Assembly: GCA_030378085.1 (NCBI GenBank)
Contig: JAUCGK010000394.1
Coordinates: forward strand, 1 to 35,144
Direction of reading: 5' to 3'
Origin: Candidatus Parabeggiatoa sp. HSG14
GTDB taxonomy: Bacteria; Pseudomonadota; Gammaproteobacteria; Beggiatoales; Beggiatoaceae
DNA: 35,144 bases
Made by a program: the position numbers and the translations under genes. The notes beneath the pieces are model-generated. The model did no database searches and was not told where the DNA came from. It worked only from the letters and a program-made list of their open reading frames with translations. Numbering within the stretch: position 1 is the stretch's first letter; every line of letters begins with the position of its first letter. Shown here piece after piece: positions 23,554 through 31,458 of this stretch.

Positions 23554-25320
23554 TTAAGTATTTAACTTGCTAAAACCATCCCGAATAACTTTTGCCATGA
23601 GTTTGCGCCGCTCCGACAAAAAGGTGGGATAATCCATTTGCTCAAAATCCTCTGGTAAGGCGTGCCAATAACACATTTTTTCTATTTCGGATGCTGAAAA
23701 ACGATCTGCATATTTGGAAAAATACTTTGATGGCGGCGTATCTTTTATGCGAATATTGTCGAACCATTCAACCAACGCGAAATTGGCAATTTGATTCACT
23801 TCTTTGGTATTGGTAATACCAATTTTTTCCAAGTATTTTTTGGGGAAAAGATGGTGTCGTTCAACTGACTTTTTCTTCGCCTTAAGTGCCGGATCAAGTA
23901 ATTCAGAAACTTTCATGTTAGAAAACAATACATTAGCTTCTAGTAAATTCAAAGCAGCATAATAGGCAAATAGAGAAGGACTTCTTGCCGCTGAAGTGTC
24001 AAGTTCATTAGGCAAAGTGATGTTCCAAAAATCTTCTGTGAGTTCATCGTTAATGATTCGGTTTAACGTTTTAATAAAGTCAGCGGAATTTTTAATCGTT
24101 CGCAAACGTCCTAAATCACTTTCTTTGATAGTCTCAGGAGAACCCGTATAACGTCTAGTCAAAGATATCATAAAGAACCAACGTGCTATTACATTACGAA
24201 GTTTGAAATCATCAACAGCATAATCACGTTTGCCAATTAAAAACATGATATAGCTATAAAGTAGAGCCATTTGTGAGGTAATCATATCTTCACTACGATA
24301 ACCAGCTCGTAACAAGGTTTTAATAAATTCATGCCAATTTTGCAAATCAAGAGTATAAGCTTGAGCTTGTTTGAATATCCCAAATTGTTCGATTCGACGT
24401 TCTTCAGAAAACTGTTTTGTTTCTAAGTCTTTGCCACGCAATAAAGAACGAACATATTCCAACCGGGCGCGACGAAAACCTAAACCAACTGAAACACGCA
24501 AAAGCTGATCCGGATCAGGCTTGATAAAATAGTTGAATGGTGAAGCTTCATTCGTAGAAGGTAAACGAGCATTATGACAAAAATGCTCTAAATCACTTCG
24601 TCCTTCATCCCAAAAAACCGACATTAATGTCAGAATAAAATCAGCTTGTTTAAGTGTTTTTCCTTGACTATTAATTCGCACAAAAATATCTGATACCATT
24701 TCATCATCTAAGGTTGCTGATAATTCTAATACCGTAAAGGGATAATTGGGTATCTCATAAAAACGGTCTATGCAATCGTGAATATGATCTTCCTGTGTTT
24801 CAGTCAGTTCGTCATCCTTGGCTTCCCTGTGCTTACGCAATTTCTCTACAAAATCCCGTCCAAAACGATTACGTTTTACTGCACCTGATAACAAGAGAGA
24901 AATATCGGGAATAAATTCTGGATCCTTGCATATAGCCGTATTTGCTACTTCAAATTTAGCATCACGCGGACGAAATGCAATATGAATACGATGTGATTTG
25001 TAATTGTCGCCTAAAACTTCTTTTCCTTTTAATACCGCATAAAGTGAAGTGAGCCGTTGTTGTCCATCGACAATAAGTACACGCGGTATTTGTTGTTTAT
25101 CATCGGTACCAATTTTACGGGTTTTATTGTCTGAACTGCTTTCCCAAAATAAGAGATAACCAACCGGAAAACCTTTATACATGGAATCAAATAAATCACG
25201 TACTTTAGTGTTTGTCCAGACAAAGGGCCGTTGAATATCTGGTAATCCAATTTCACCACTGTCAATTTCTTCTATCAATTTTGATAGAGAATAAGTCACT
25301 TGTTTAAATAATGTTTTCAT
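23554..25320 (-). CDS. DUF262 / HNH protein (GmrSD-like restriction protein)
   Basis: 588 aa. The DUF262 (GmrS-like) half shows IGLPDIQRPFVW (24-35), VLIVDGQQRLTSLY (about 80-93) and IFVRINSQGKTL; the DGQQR motif is the putative nucleotide-hydrolysis or ParB-like site. The C-terminal part carries an HNH-type DUF1524-like nuclease: VERHHLFPKKYL with H489-H490 and the asparagine-rich NQIANFALV that follows (about 509-517). Such fused proteins resemble GmrSD, a type IV restriction enzyme that cleaves glucosylated hydroxymethylcytosine DNA, but target specificity here is unknown. Full length for the family. It lies in the middle of the defence-like island with no tight overlap to its neighbours. 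Confidence 0.85.
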   Translation of the reverse strand: MKTLFKQVTYSLSKLIEEIDSGEIGLPDIQRPFVWTNTKVRDLFDSMYKGFPVGYLLFWESSSDNKTRKIGTDDKQQIPRVLIVDGQQRLTSLYAVLKGKEVLGDNYKSHRIHIAFRPRDAKFEVANTAICKDPEFIPDISLLLSGAVKRNRFGRDFVEKLRKHREAKDDELTETQEDHIHDCIDRFYEIPNYPFTVLELSATLDDEMVSDIFVRINSQGKTLKQADFILTLMSVFWDEGRSDLEHFCHNARLPSTNEASPFNYFIKPDPDQLLRVSVGLGFRRARLEYVRSLLRGKDLETKQFSEERRIEQFGIFKQAQAYTLDLQNWHEFIKTLLRAGYRSEDMITSQMALLYSYIMFLIGKRDYAVDDFKLRNVIARWFFMISLTRRYTGSPETIKESDLGRLRTIKNSADFIKTLNRIINDELTEDFWNITLPNELDTSAARSPSLFAYYAALNLLEANVLFSNMKVSELLDPALKAKKKSVERHHLFPKKYLEKIGITNTKEVNQIANFALVEWFDNIRIKDTPPSKYFSKYADRFSASEIEKMCYWHALPEDFEQMDYPTFLSERRKLMAKVIRDGFSKLNT

Positions 25321-25409
25321 TGTTTATTTTCATATTAATATTGCTCGTTTTCACAGATTTAGTGCAGCAATTAAATGATAGTGCGTTTTATGCACCATTT
25401 CCAGACTTC

Positions 25410-25510
25410 GTTATAGCGTTTCCCGATTCAGTAAGGTACATAATTATATTTTAATAATCAATTAGTTAAAGAATATAAATGTACCTTATTCAAAAGGGAA
25501 ACGCTATAAC
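25410..25510. mobile_element. MITE-like inverted-repeat element (TAGCGTTTCCC termini)
   Basis: GTTATAGCGTTTCCC at 25410 is answered by GGGAAACGCTATAAC ending at 25510, and an inner pair TAAGGTACAT / TGTACCTTA continues it. 101 bp, no ORF, no clear target duplication. It sits in the gap between the DUF262 gene and the unknown 216-aa gene. Confidence 0.7.
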
Positions 25511-25539
25511 ATCGTGTTTAAAAGGGATAACGGACTACC

Positions 25540-26190
25540 CTACGCTTGTCCCTCGTCTCGCAAAATGTGTTCTACAAAAAGTTTTCCGAGTTCATTTTTG
25601 TGAATCCCAACTCCACTACCATAACCTGTTGTCAAATTGACAAAACCACAATTTGCCAAATTTTGAAATACCATCGGTTCCAGAATATCATGGGATTTGT
25701 TGTCATCAGTTTCCATCAAGTAATATCGTTTTAATTCGGACAAATTATAAATAAATACATGATCAATACCAAAGCTAATTCTTTGGAGTTGAATAATATC
25801 GATCAAACCCTTAGAGTAGGCTATAAATGCCTGAGCTAGTAATACTGGTTTGTCCATGTCATCCATTCTATCCAGAAGAAAAATAAGTTGTTCTCCAACT
25901 TTCTGCTTATAATTATCATCTGATTCCAATTTATTGATCATTTCCTGTCTTTCTTCACGAGGAATCTCTTGAATAGTAAATAAGAACTTACACAGTTTCT
26001 TTACAAAAAGCATATCACGTATCCCACGATAGGACTTATATATACTTTGAAGAGTTCTAAAAACCGGAATGGATTTCAGTACGTCATTTTCTAACATATT
26101 GTCCAAAAAATACTCTGCCATCTCAGCGGATACATTTTTTAGATCAGATTCCTTTAAGGTTGTAACAAGAGATGTCTCAATACGTTTCAT
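25540..26190 (-). CDS. hypothetical helical protein of the defence-like island (216 aa)
   Basis: Function not recognised. ATG 26190 is chosen because AAAGAG lies seven bases upstream; the longer frame from 26232 would run through an inverted repeat. The sequence is mainly helical: an amphipathic segment VLKSIPVFRTLQSIYKSYRG then MLFVKKLCKFLFTIQEIP, an acidic helix, and KPVLLAQAFIAYSKGLIDI. The C-terminus QNLANCGFVNLTTGYGSG has the look of a winged-helix-like turn followed by NELGKLFVEHIL. It follows the nuclease-methyltransferase gene by 83 bp on the same strand. It might be an effector or regulator of that system, but nothing in the sequence proves it. Confidence 0.7.
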   Translation of the reverse strand: MKRIETSLVTTLKESDLKNVSAEMAEYFLDNMLENDVLKSIPVFRTLQSIYKSYRGIRDMLFVKKLCKFLFTIQEIPREERQEMINKLESDDNYKQKVGEQLIFLLDRMDDMDKPVLLAQAFIAYSKGLIDIIQLQRISFGIDHVFIYNLSELKRYYLMETDDNKSHDILEPMVFQNLANCGFVNLTTGYGSGVGIHKNELGKLFVEHILRDEGQA

Positions 26191-26233
26191 AATGTAGCTC
26201 TTTTTCTGGTGACAACACTCCAACGTTGTCACC
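26191..26233. promoter_or_regulatory. 9-bp perfect inverted repeat and shared leader motif before the 216-aa gene
   Basis: GGTGACAAC (26208-26216) and GTTGTCACC (26225-26233) form a perfect dyad with an 8-nt loop, 18-43 bp upstream of the start at 26190. Between it and the ATG, sense strand CCAGAAAAAGAGCTACAT nearly repeats the CCAGAAAGAGCTACAT found upstream of the AAA ATPase start (31192). Operator, attenuator hairpin and ribosome-binding-site shield are all possible. Confidence 0.5.
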
Positions 26234-26273
26234 TAATTGATGTTGCGTAGGTTGGAACATACGAAAAAAATAT

Positions 26274-29200
26274 TTATAGCGTCAAATTTCTCAATTTCAA
26301 GACAATTTTTACCGTTTCCAAACTCACCAAAACTACCTTTCCAATCAACTGCACAATATACTCTTCATCGTCCAACCGATTGGGATCATTGACAATGCCA
26401 CTTCTTTTATCTACTTTAACCCGATATTGATCAATTATCCAGTCGAGGGCGGAGCGATTGCCGAGTTTGTATTCAAAGGTTTCGGGAGGAATGCCGCCGA
26501 TGGTTAGGGAGTCGTTGTAAATGATTTGCCGTTTATCGCGGGAGAGCTTCATTTTTTCGACGCGCCAATCTAAAGGCATATCGGCTTTATCCATTAATTT
26601 TAAGGGGTATTCCGCTTGTTGTTCGTAGTTGAGGTGCAACTCAGCGAGTTTTTTCCCTGCATCGGCAAACTCCCAAAAGTTGGGGGCAAGTGGGAGGCGC
26701 GGCAATTCTCTTTTTAGATTTGCAGCGTACTTTTCCCGATAACCGGGGTGATGCAGAAGTCCATAGACATAATGAAAAATATCCCATTTGCTGATTTTGT
26801 TGTCTTGGTAGTGAACTTGATAATGGTTTAATGCCCAGTTGGTGATGTTTTCTTGGCGGTTTGTTCCGTCTTCGTTGTAGGTGTAAAAAGGGAAGCATTG
26901 AGAATCACCCGTTAAATGTAAATCGGGAATAACATTAACTATCAAACAGTGAAATTTTTTGGTATTACCCGCTGCACTAACACAAATCACCTGATTTTCA
27001 GTTTCTGTTTTTGGTGTAGGAAAAATAGAAGAAAATATAAATCCTTCATTGTTCATGATCCTATCAAAAAATAGAGCTATTTTTGAAAATGGTCTGTACA
27101 ATGAAGTTCTTATTTTATTTTCTGAAAAAATGGCCCATTTTTGGTTCCTAAAATGTTTTTTTAAGTCTCTTGTCCAATTAAGCCGTTTGTCATCATAAGT
27201 AACAAAATTGTCAACTATTTCTTTCTTTTGACTTTCCTTTAATTTATGAAAGCTATTGTTTTCTTTTGCTGTCAACCAACCAATCCATTCAGCAACTTGT
27301 TGGTTATAAAAATTAACAGTTGTTTCCATATTATTAGAAAGTAAAACTTGGTTAAAATTATATGCCCAAGCATCACGACTTGTACCAACGCCACGCCCAT
27401 AAGTCTGAAAAATTACTCCTTCAATTTCTGTCTGAGCCGCTTTTGTTTCTTTTGTGCCTAACAGCATAAAGTCATCAAATTCAGAATGTAAGCCTTCAGT
27501 GAGCCAAGTGTGTTTTTTATCAACTTGAGCTAATTGCAAAGGAACATTGATGTAGCTCTTTGATTTAACGAGAAAGTTTTTTTTAGCGACAGATTTCAAA
27601 TAATCATCAATGGAATATATCCAAATTTCTGTTGATTCAGAAGCAGTTTGTTGATGTTTGACAAAAAAAGTAATACCAACGCCGACACGAATCATATCAT
27701 CAAAAACATTACCACCTTCTTGACGACGACGTTCCCCTGAAGTACGCGCATTACCTTTCAAGTTAATGTGGTAAATTTTAGAAAAATCCTGCGCCAATTG
27801 CTTTCGCATCCCATCAAAAGCAATGCTATCCAAAAAACCATTATTGGTAACGAGTGCAACAATGCCTTCATCACCTATTCGCCGCGAAGCCCAACAAATC
27901 GCTTTGACATAAGGATCAGCTAACGCATTTTTATTGGTGGCTTTGGAATCTTTGGCATAAGTGTCACGTACCCATTTATCAACGACTTTGTATGAGCGGT
28001 TTTTATTGTTATCATTTTCATTGACTTGCCCCACATTATAAGGTGGATTGCCAATTACCACAAAAATGGGCGATTGTTTTTGTTGTCTCACCCGCGCTGT
28101 GTTTTCAGTTGTAAAAAAGTCTTGTTGCCGAGCTTCCGCTAACTGAAAGGTATCCACCAAACAAATTCCGGTAAACGGCTCATATTGTCCCGTGATTTCA
28201 TAATAGGCGTGTTCAATATTCATGGAGGCGATATAATAAGGCAACAACATCACCTCATTACAATGCAACTCGTTTAAATATTTCTTTTTCAGACTAAATT
28301 TACTGATGGCTCGCATAACCCGAATAATAAAATTACCAGTACCAACAAACGGATCGAGAATCTGCACCCCTGGCTGACTCAAAGAACTATTGAACTCTTT
28401 TTGTAAAATATCTTCAACCGATTGCACCATAAAATTGACTATCGGCTGCGGTGTATAAACGATGCCATGCGTATCAGCAACTTTAACAGCGAAGCCTTGG
28501 AAAAACTTTTCATAAATCGCATTCAAAAAATCCTGCTTGTGGGTATAATCATCAATGGTTGCGGCGGTGGTTTCAATCGCGCCATAAAAGCGATCTAGTT
28601 TTTTGAGAAATTCATGGCGACTAAATGAACGTGAAGTCAGCGCAGTGATGACTTTTTCAATTTCACGCGCAATAATATTGCGTTCCACAAAATCGGGATT
28701 ATCAAACACTTTTCTAAAAATGCGTTCCGTCAACAAATGTTGAATCAGCATTTCTTGCAGCGCGTTTAAGGACAAATTCGGATTAATCGCTTCCTGACAG
28801 AGTTGGGTGAAACCTTCAAAGGCTTGGATAAACGCTTGATTGGTTTTTAATTCTTGCTCAATAATTTTTAAGAGCGCGTCGCCATGTTCTTTAACCTTAT
28901 CCTTGAACGCAAGAACCGCATCGAACCACTGTTCATAAGCGGGTGGATTATAGCCAAAAAATAGAGTCAAACCATCAATCAATAAATTGGGATTAAGCGT
29001 AATGTCTTCGTTAAAGATTTCTCGCCCATCTTGCCATAATATAAGACGTTGTGGTGTTTGAAACAAAATATTATCATTGGGATAACCTTGTTTAAACTTC
29101 TGTTTAATTTCCTTGGCTAAATTATCCTTAATATCCTTCGCTTCCCAAACACCGTGCCGTAGTTCAAACTGATCTAATAACGTGCCATCAGTTCTTATAG

Positions 29201-29396
29201 GGCGTTTGCCGTCACGATTGATCGGATATTGTTCAACCAATTGCAAGTCAAATTGCCCAGCACAATGGCGTAAAATAGTGGCAAAAGCTGGTGCAACGGC
29301 TCCCTCAGTACTGATGTTTAAATCAGAAAGAGCCGCCATTTCTTGGTAGAAATTTTTGATGATTTTGTGTGTGGGTTTTAAATTTAAGCGTGGCAT
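26274..29396 (-). CDS. type ISP/IIG-like single-chain restriction enzyme (nuclease-N6-adenine methyltransferase)
   Basis: 1040 aa. The N-terminus carries a PD-(D/E)XK-like site (D70 and E85-A-K87 in VWEAKDI), followed by a helical connector. The gamma-type amino-methyltransferase core has motif I DPFVGTGNF at 348-356 and catalytic motif IV NPPY at 450-453, with an insertion of charged residues after it. The last 400 residues (DLHLTGDSQCF, YVYGLLHHPGYREKY, YELGNRSALDWIIDQYRV-like EYKLGNRSALDWIIDQY) match the specificity/C-terminal part of type ISP enzymes. No DEAD helicase domain is present, so it is smaller than classical ISP enzymes. Predicted to methylate adenine and cut DNA. Starts 6 bp after the DUF4276 gene, which implies co-transcription. 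Specificity unknown. Confidence 0.87.
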   Translation of the reverse strand: MPRLNLKPTHKIIKNFYQEMAALSDLNISTEGAVAPAFATILRHCAGQFDLQLVEQYPINRDGKRPIRTDGTLLDQFELRHGVWEAKDIKDNLAKEIKQKFKQGYPNDNILFQTPQRLILWQDGREIFNEDITLNPNLLIDGLTLFFGYNPPAYEQWFDAVLAFKDKVKEHGDALLKIIEQELKTNQAFIQAFEGFTQLCQEAINPNLSLNALQEMLIQHLLTERIFRKVFDNPDFVERNIIAREIEKVITALTSRSFSRHEFLKKLDRFYGAIETTAATIDDYTHKQDFLNAIYEKFFQGFAVKVADTHGIVYTPQPIVNFMVQSVEDILQKEFNSSLSQPGVQILDPFVGTGNFIIRVMRAISKFSLKKKYLNELHCNEVMLLPYYIASMNIEHAYYEITGQYEPFTGICLVDTFQLAEARQQDFFTTENTARVRQQKQSPIFVVIGNPPYNVGQVNENDNNKNRSYKVVDKWVRDTYAKDSKATNKNALADPYVKAICWASRRIGDEGIVALVTNNGFLDSIAFDGMRKQLAQDFSKIYHINLKGNARTSGERRRQEGGNVFDDMIRVGVGITFFVKHQQTASESTEIWIYSIDDYLKSVAKKNFLVKSKSYINVPLQLAQVDKKHTWLTEGLHSEFDDFMLLGTKETKAAQTEIEGVIFQTYGRGVGTSRDAWAYNFNQVLLSNNMETTVNFYNQQVAEWIGWLTAKENNSFHKLKESQKKEIVDNFVTYDDKRLNWTRDLKKHFRNQKWAIFSENKIRTSLYRPFSKIALFFDRIMNNEGFIFSSIFPTPKTETENQVICVSAAGNTKKFHCLIVNVIPDLHLTGDSQCFPFYTYNEDGTNRQENITNWALNHYQVHYQDNKISKWDIFHYVYGLLHHPGYREKYAANLKRELPRLPLAPNFWEFADAGKKLAELHLNYEQQAEYPLKLMDKADMPLDWRVEKMKLSRDKRQIIYNDSLTIGGIPPETFEYKLGNRSALDWIIDQYRVKVDKRSGIVNDPNRLDDEEYIVQLIGKVVLVSLETVKIVLKLRNLTL

Positions 29397-29402
29397 AATG
29401 AT

Positions 29403-29987
29403 TTATTGATTGCAATTCATAAAAGAACGTAATGTTTCTAGAAGGATATGAAAACTATGTGAACGGTTCGCTTTTTCCACATTTTGCTTTTCCAAAGAAA
29501 CAACATACGCTATTTCTTCTGCAAATTTAGGTTTACTTACATGTCTATTTTTCCAATCAGGCACGATTTGTTCAATGACACTGGATGGTTTTTCAATGTT
29601 ATCAACATCACGATATTTTTTCTTACCTTGAAAAGAATTAGCTTTAAATCTAGGTGAACATTTTGCAATTGCCTCCATATCTCCTAGAAACCAAGCTTCT
29701 AATTCATAACAGGCTATTCTTACTTTGTACTCACAAGAACACCGAACCATTTTTTCCTTTATCTTATTTTTTAATGCGATACAATCTTGTTTATCTCGAT
29801 CAATGATGACAATGATTTGTTGAGCGCGTTTGGATAAGGTTGGAATAGTGTTATCCAAATGACTGATTAAATCTTCTTTACCACGATGATGTTTAATTTC
29901 AAAGAGATGTTCTTCAAAGCCTAAACGGGGTAAAACGCCTTCTAAAAATTTTCTCATGGAATAATCTTCAACCAGAAACACTATCAT
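29403..29987 (-). CDS. DUF4276-like TOPRIM-fold protein
   Basis: 194 aa. The fold is TOPRIM-like: FLVEDYSMRKFLEGVLP with E7 at the end of the first strand, then IIVIIDRDKQDC with D63 and D65, the usual acidic metal site, and CYELEAWFLGDMEAI, the most recognisable DUF4276 motif. In OLD, PARIS and Abi-type systems a TOPRIM nuclease of this type works with an AAA ATPase. Here its ATG overlaps the TGA of the ATPase gene as ATGA, so the two proteins are probably made together in defined ratio. The canonical VEG is VED in this protein. RloB/AbiL-type proteins are alternatives for closest relative. Nuclease action on DNA or tRNA is inferred, not shown. Confidence 0.8.
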   Translation of the reverse strand: MIVFLVEDYSMRKFLEGVLPRLGFEEHLFEIKHHRGKEDLISHLDNTIPTLSKRAQQIIVIIDRDKQDCIALKNKIKEKMVRCSCEYKVRIACYELEAWFLGDMEAIAKCSPRFKANSFQGKKKYRDVDNIEKPSSVIEQIVPDWKNRHVSKPKFAEEIAYVVSLEKQNVEKANRSHSFHILLETLRSFMNCNQ

Positions 29988-31192
29988 GGATTAATTCCTT
30001 TGAAATGTTCATGTTGCCACAACCAACCTAATTCACAACCATTGTCATAGAGTTCAATTATCTGCTCATCATATTTTTTAGCAGAAAAGATGTGACTGCT
30101 GCCTTTCTCTTTTTTTACTAAAAACAGTTCTTCTATTTTCAAAGCATCTACAAAATCTGGAGAATGAGTAGAAACAAAAACTTGTCCACCACGTACTGCA
30201 TATTCTCTGAGTTCTGCAGCCAGTTCTCTTAATAAAGTTGGGTAAAGGTAATTTTCAGGTTCTTCAATACAGAGCAACGGACGTGGATTGGGATCATGCA
30301 ATAACACTAAATAGGCGAACATTTTTATGGTGCCATCAGAAGTGTATTTTGAAATAAACGGATCAGTAAAACTATTATCACCAAATTTGAGTAAAATTTG
30401 TCCGACTTCATTGATAACAATATCCACTTTGTCAATACCGGGGACTCGTTGTTTCATTTTGGTTAAAACGGTTTGAAAAATATCGGGGTGATATTCATAA
30501 AGAAAACTAGCGACTTGTGCCAGATTATTACCAGAACGGGACAATTGCTGATCAGCACCGATATCATTGATTTTACGCATTTCTTCATTTTGCAGATTAG
30601 AAACTAACCATTGTTCTAATAAGGTGCGAAAACTTTTAATGGTTTTGTAACGCTCAAATTGCCCTAAGCCTTTTAATGCCAGAATATCCTCAGCACCTAA
30701 AGGTTGATCTTCACGTTCTTCCTTAGCTTTCCAAGCTTCTTGATCATAATCTTGTTCATTTTTGATGGCTGAACCGACTCCCTTTGAATAATCTAAAAAA
30801 TGCCAAGGTTTACCACTACGTCCTCGACGATATTTTAAAACTTCCTTTTCGATAAACACTTTACCGCAATTAAAACCAATTTTTAAATGGTAAGTGACTA
30901 AAGGACTTTTTTCACCTTGTTCAAAATTACGAAACTTAATTTCAAATTCAATAAAATTTTTCTCAGGGTTACTGTTACGAGTAATCACTTCCTTAAATCC
31001 TCCCTCACGATTAACCGCAACGGTGACATTTTCTTTTAAGCAGGTAGCAAGGAAACTGAACACTTTAAAAAAAGTCGTTTTACCTGAACCATTTGCACCT
31101 AAAAAGACATTTAATCGTTGCAAGTTTGTAACATGTAAATCCTTATATAACCTAAAATTTTTAACTTTAATTTGTTCAATTTGTGTTTTCAT
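29984..31192 (-). CDS. OLD-like AAA family ATPase (AAA_21)
   Basis: 402 aa from ATG 31192. SMC/ABC-like AAA ATPase: IKVKNFRLYKDL opens the fold, Walker A GANGSGKTT lies at 32-40, the Walker B/D-loop is LCIEEPENYLYPTLLREL and the H-motif FVSTHSPDFVD. No C-terminal nuclease is fused, consistent with the separate DUF4276 gene that overlaps it. The frame is open up to 31297, but those 35 residues do not fit the family, which begins near the IKVKNFR strand, so the internal ATG is preferred. CCAGAAAGAGCTACAT lies just upstream, resembling the leader of the 216-aa gene. Likely sensor/ATPase of a phage-defence pair; ATP-driven activation is inferred from homologous systems. Confidence 0.85.
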   Translation of the reverse strand: MKTQIEQIKVKNFRLYKDLHVTNLQRLNVFLGANGSGKTTFFKVFSFLATCLKENVTVAVNREGGFKEVITRNSNPEKNFIEFEIKFRNFEQGEKSPLVTYHLKIGFNCGKVFIEKEVLKYRRGRSGKPWHFLDYSKGVGSAIKNEQDYDQEAWKAKEEREDQPLGAEDILALKGLGQFERYKTIKSFRTLLEQWLVSNLQNEEMRKINDIGADQQLSRSGNNLAQVASFLYEYHPDIFQTVLTKMKQRVPGIDKVDIVINEVGQILLKFGDNSFTDPFISKYTSDGTIKMFAYLVLLHDPNPRPLLCIEEPENYLYPTLLRELAAELREYAVRGGQVFVSTHSPDFVDALKIEELFLVKKEKGSSHIFSAKKYDEQIIELYDNGCELGWLWQHEHFKGINP

Positions 31193-31334
31193 AGGAATAT
31201 GTAGCTCTTTCTGGGGCTGATTGCACAATAAGCGAACTGGATACTGAAACAAATAAGCAGGTATTTTATTATTATCCCTCACTTCGATAAATGGCAAAGG
31301 GGATTTTATCCCTGAAAATTTGTGGTTCAGTAGT

Positions 31335-31452
31335 TATACTCCAAACGTTCAGGTTTTCGGATTTGAGACCTGACAGGTTTTAAAAACCTGTCAGGTCTTT
31401 TCTAGCGTTTGAGTGATTCAAAAAAAACCGAAAACTTGAACGTCTAGAATAT
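31335..31452. mobile_element. MITE-like palindromic element, family 1, copy 2
   Basis: Opposite-orientation copy of the 1131-1245 element, with a complete GACCTGACAGG / CCTGTCAGGTC hairpin at 31366-31398. AACGTTCAGGTTTTCGG and CCGAAAACTTGAACGT form the termini. It lies between the KAP gene stop (31459) and the AAA operon and may terminate the former. Confidence 0.75.
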
Positions 31453-31458
31453 TATAAA

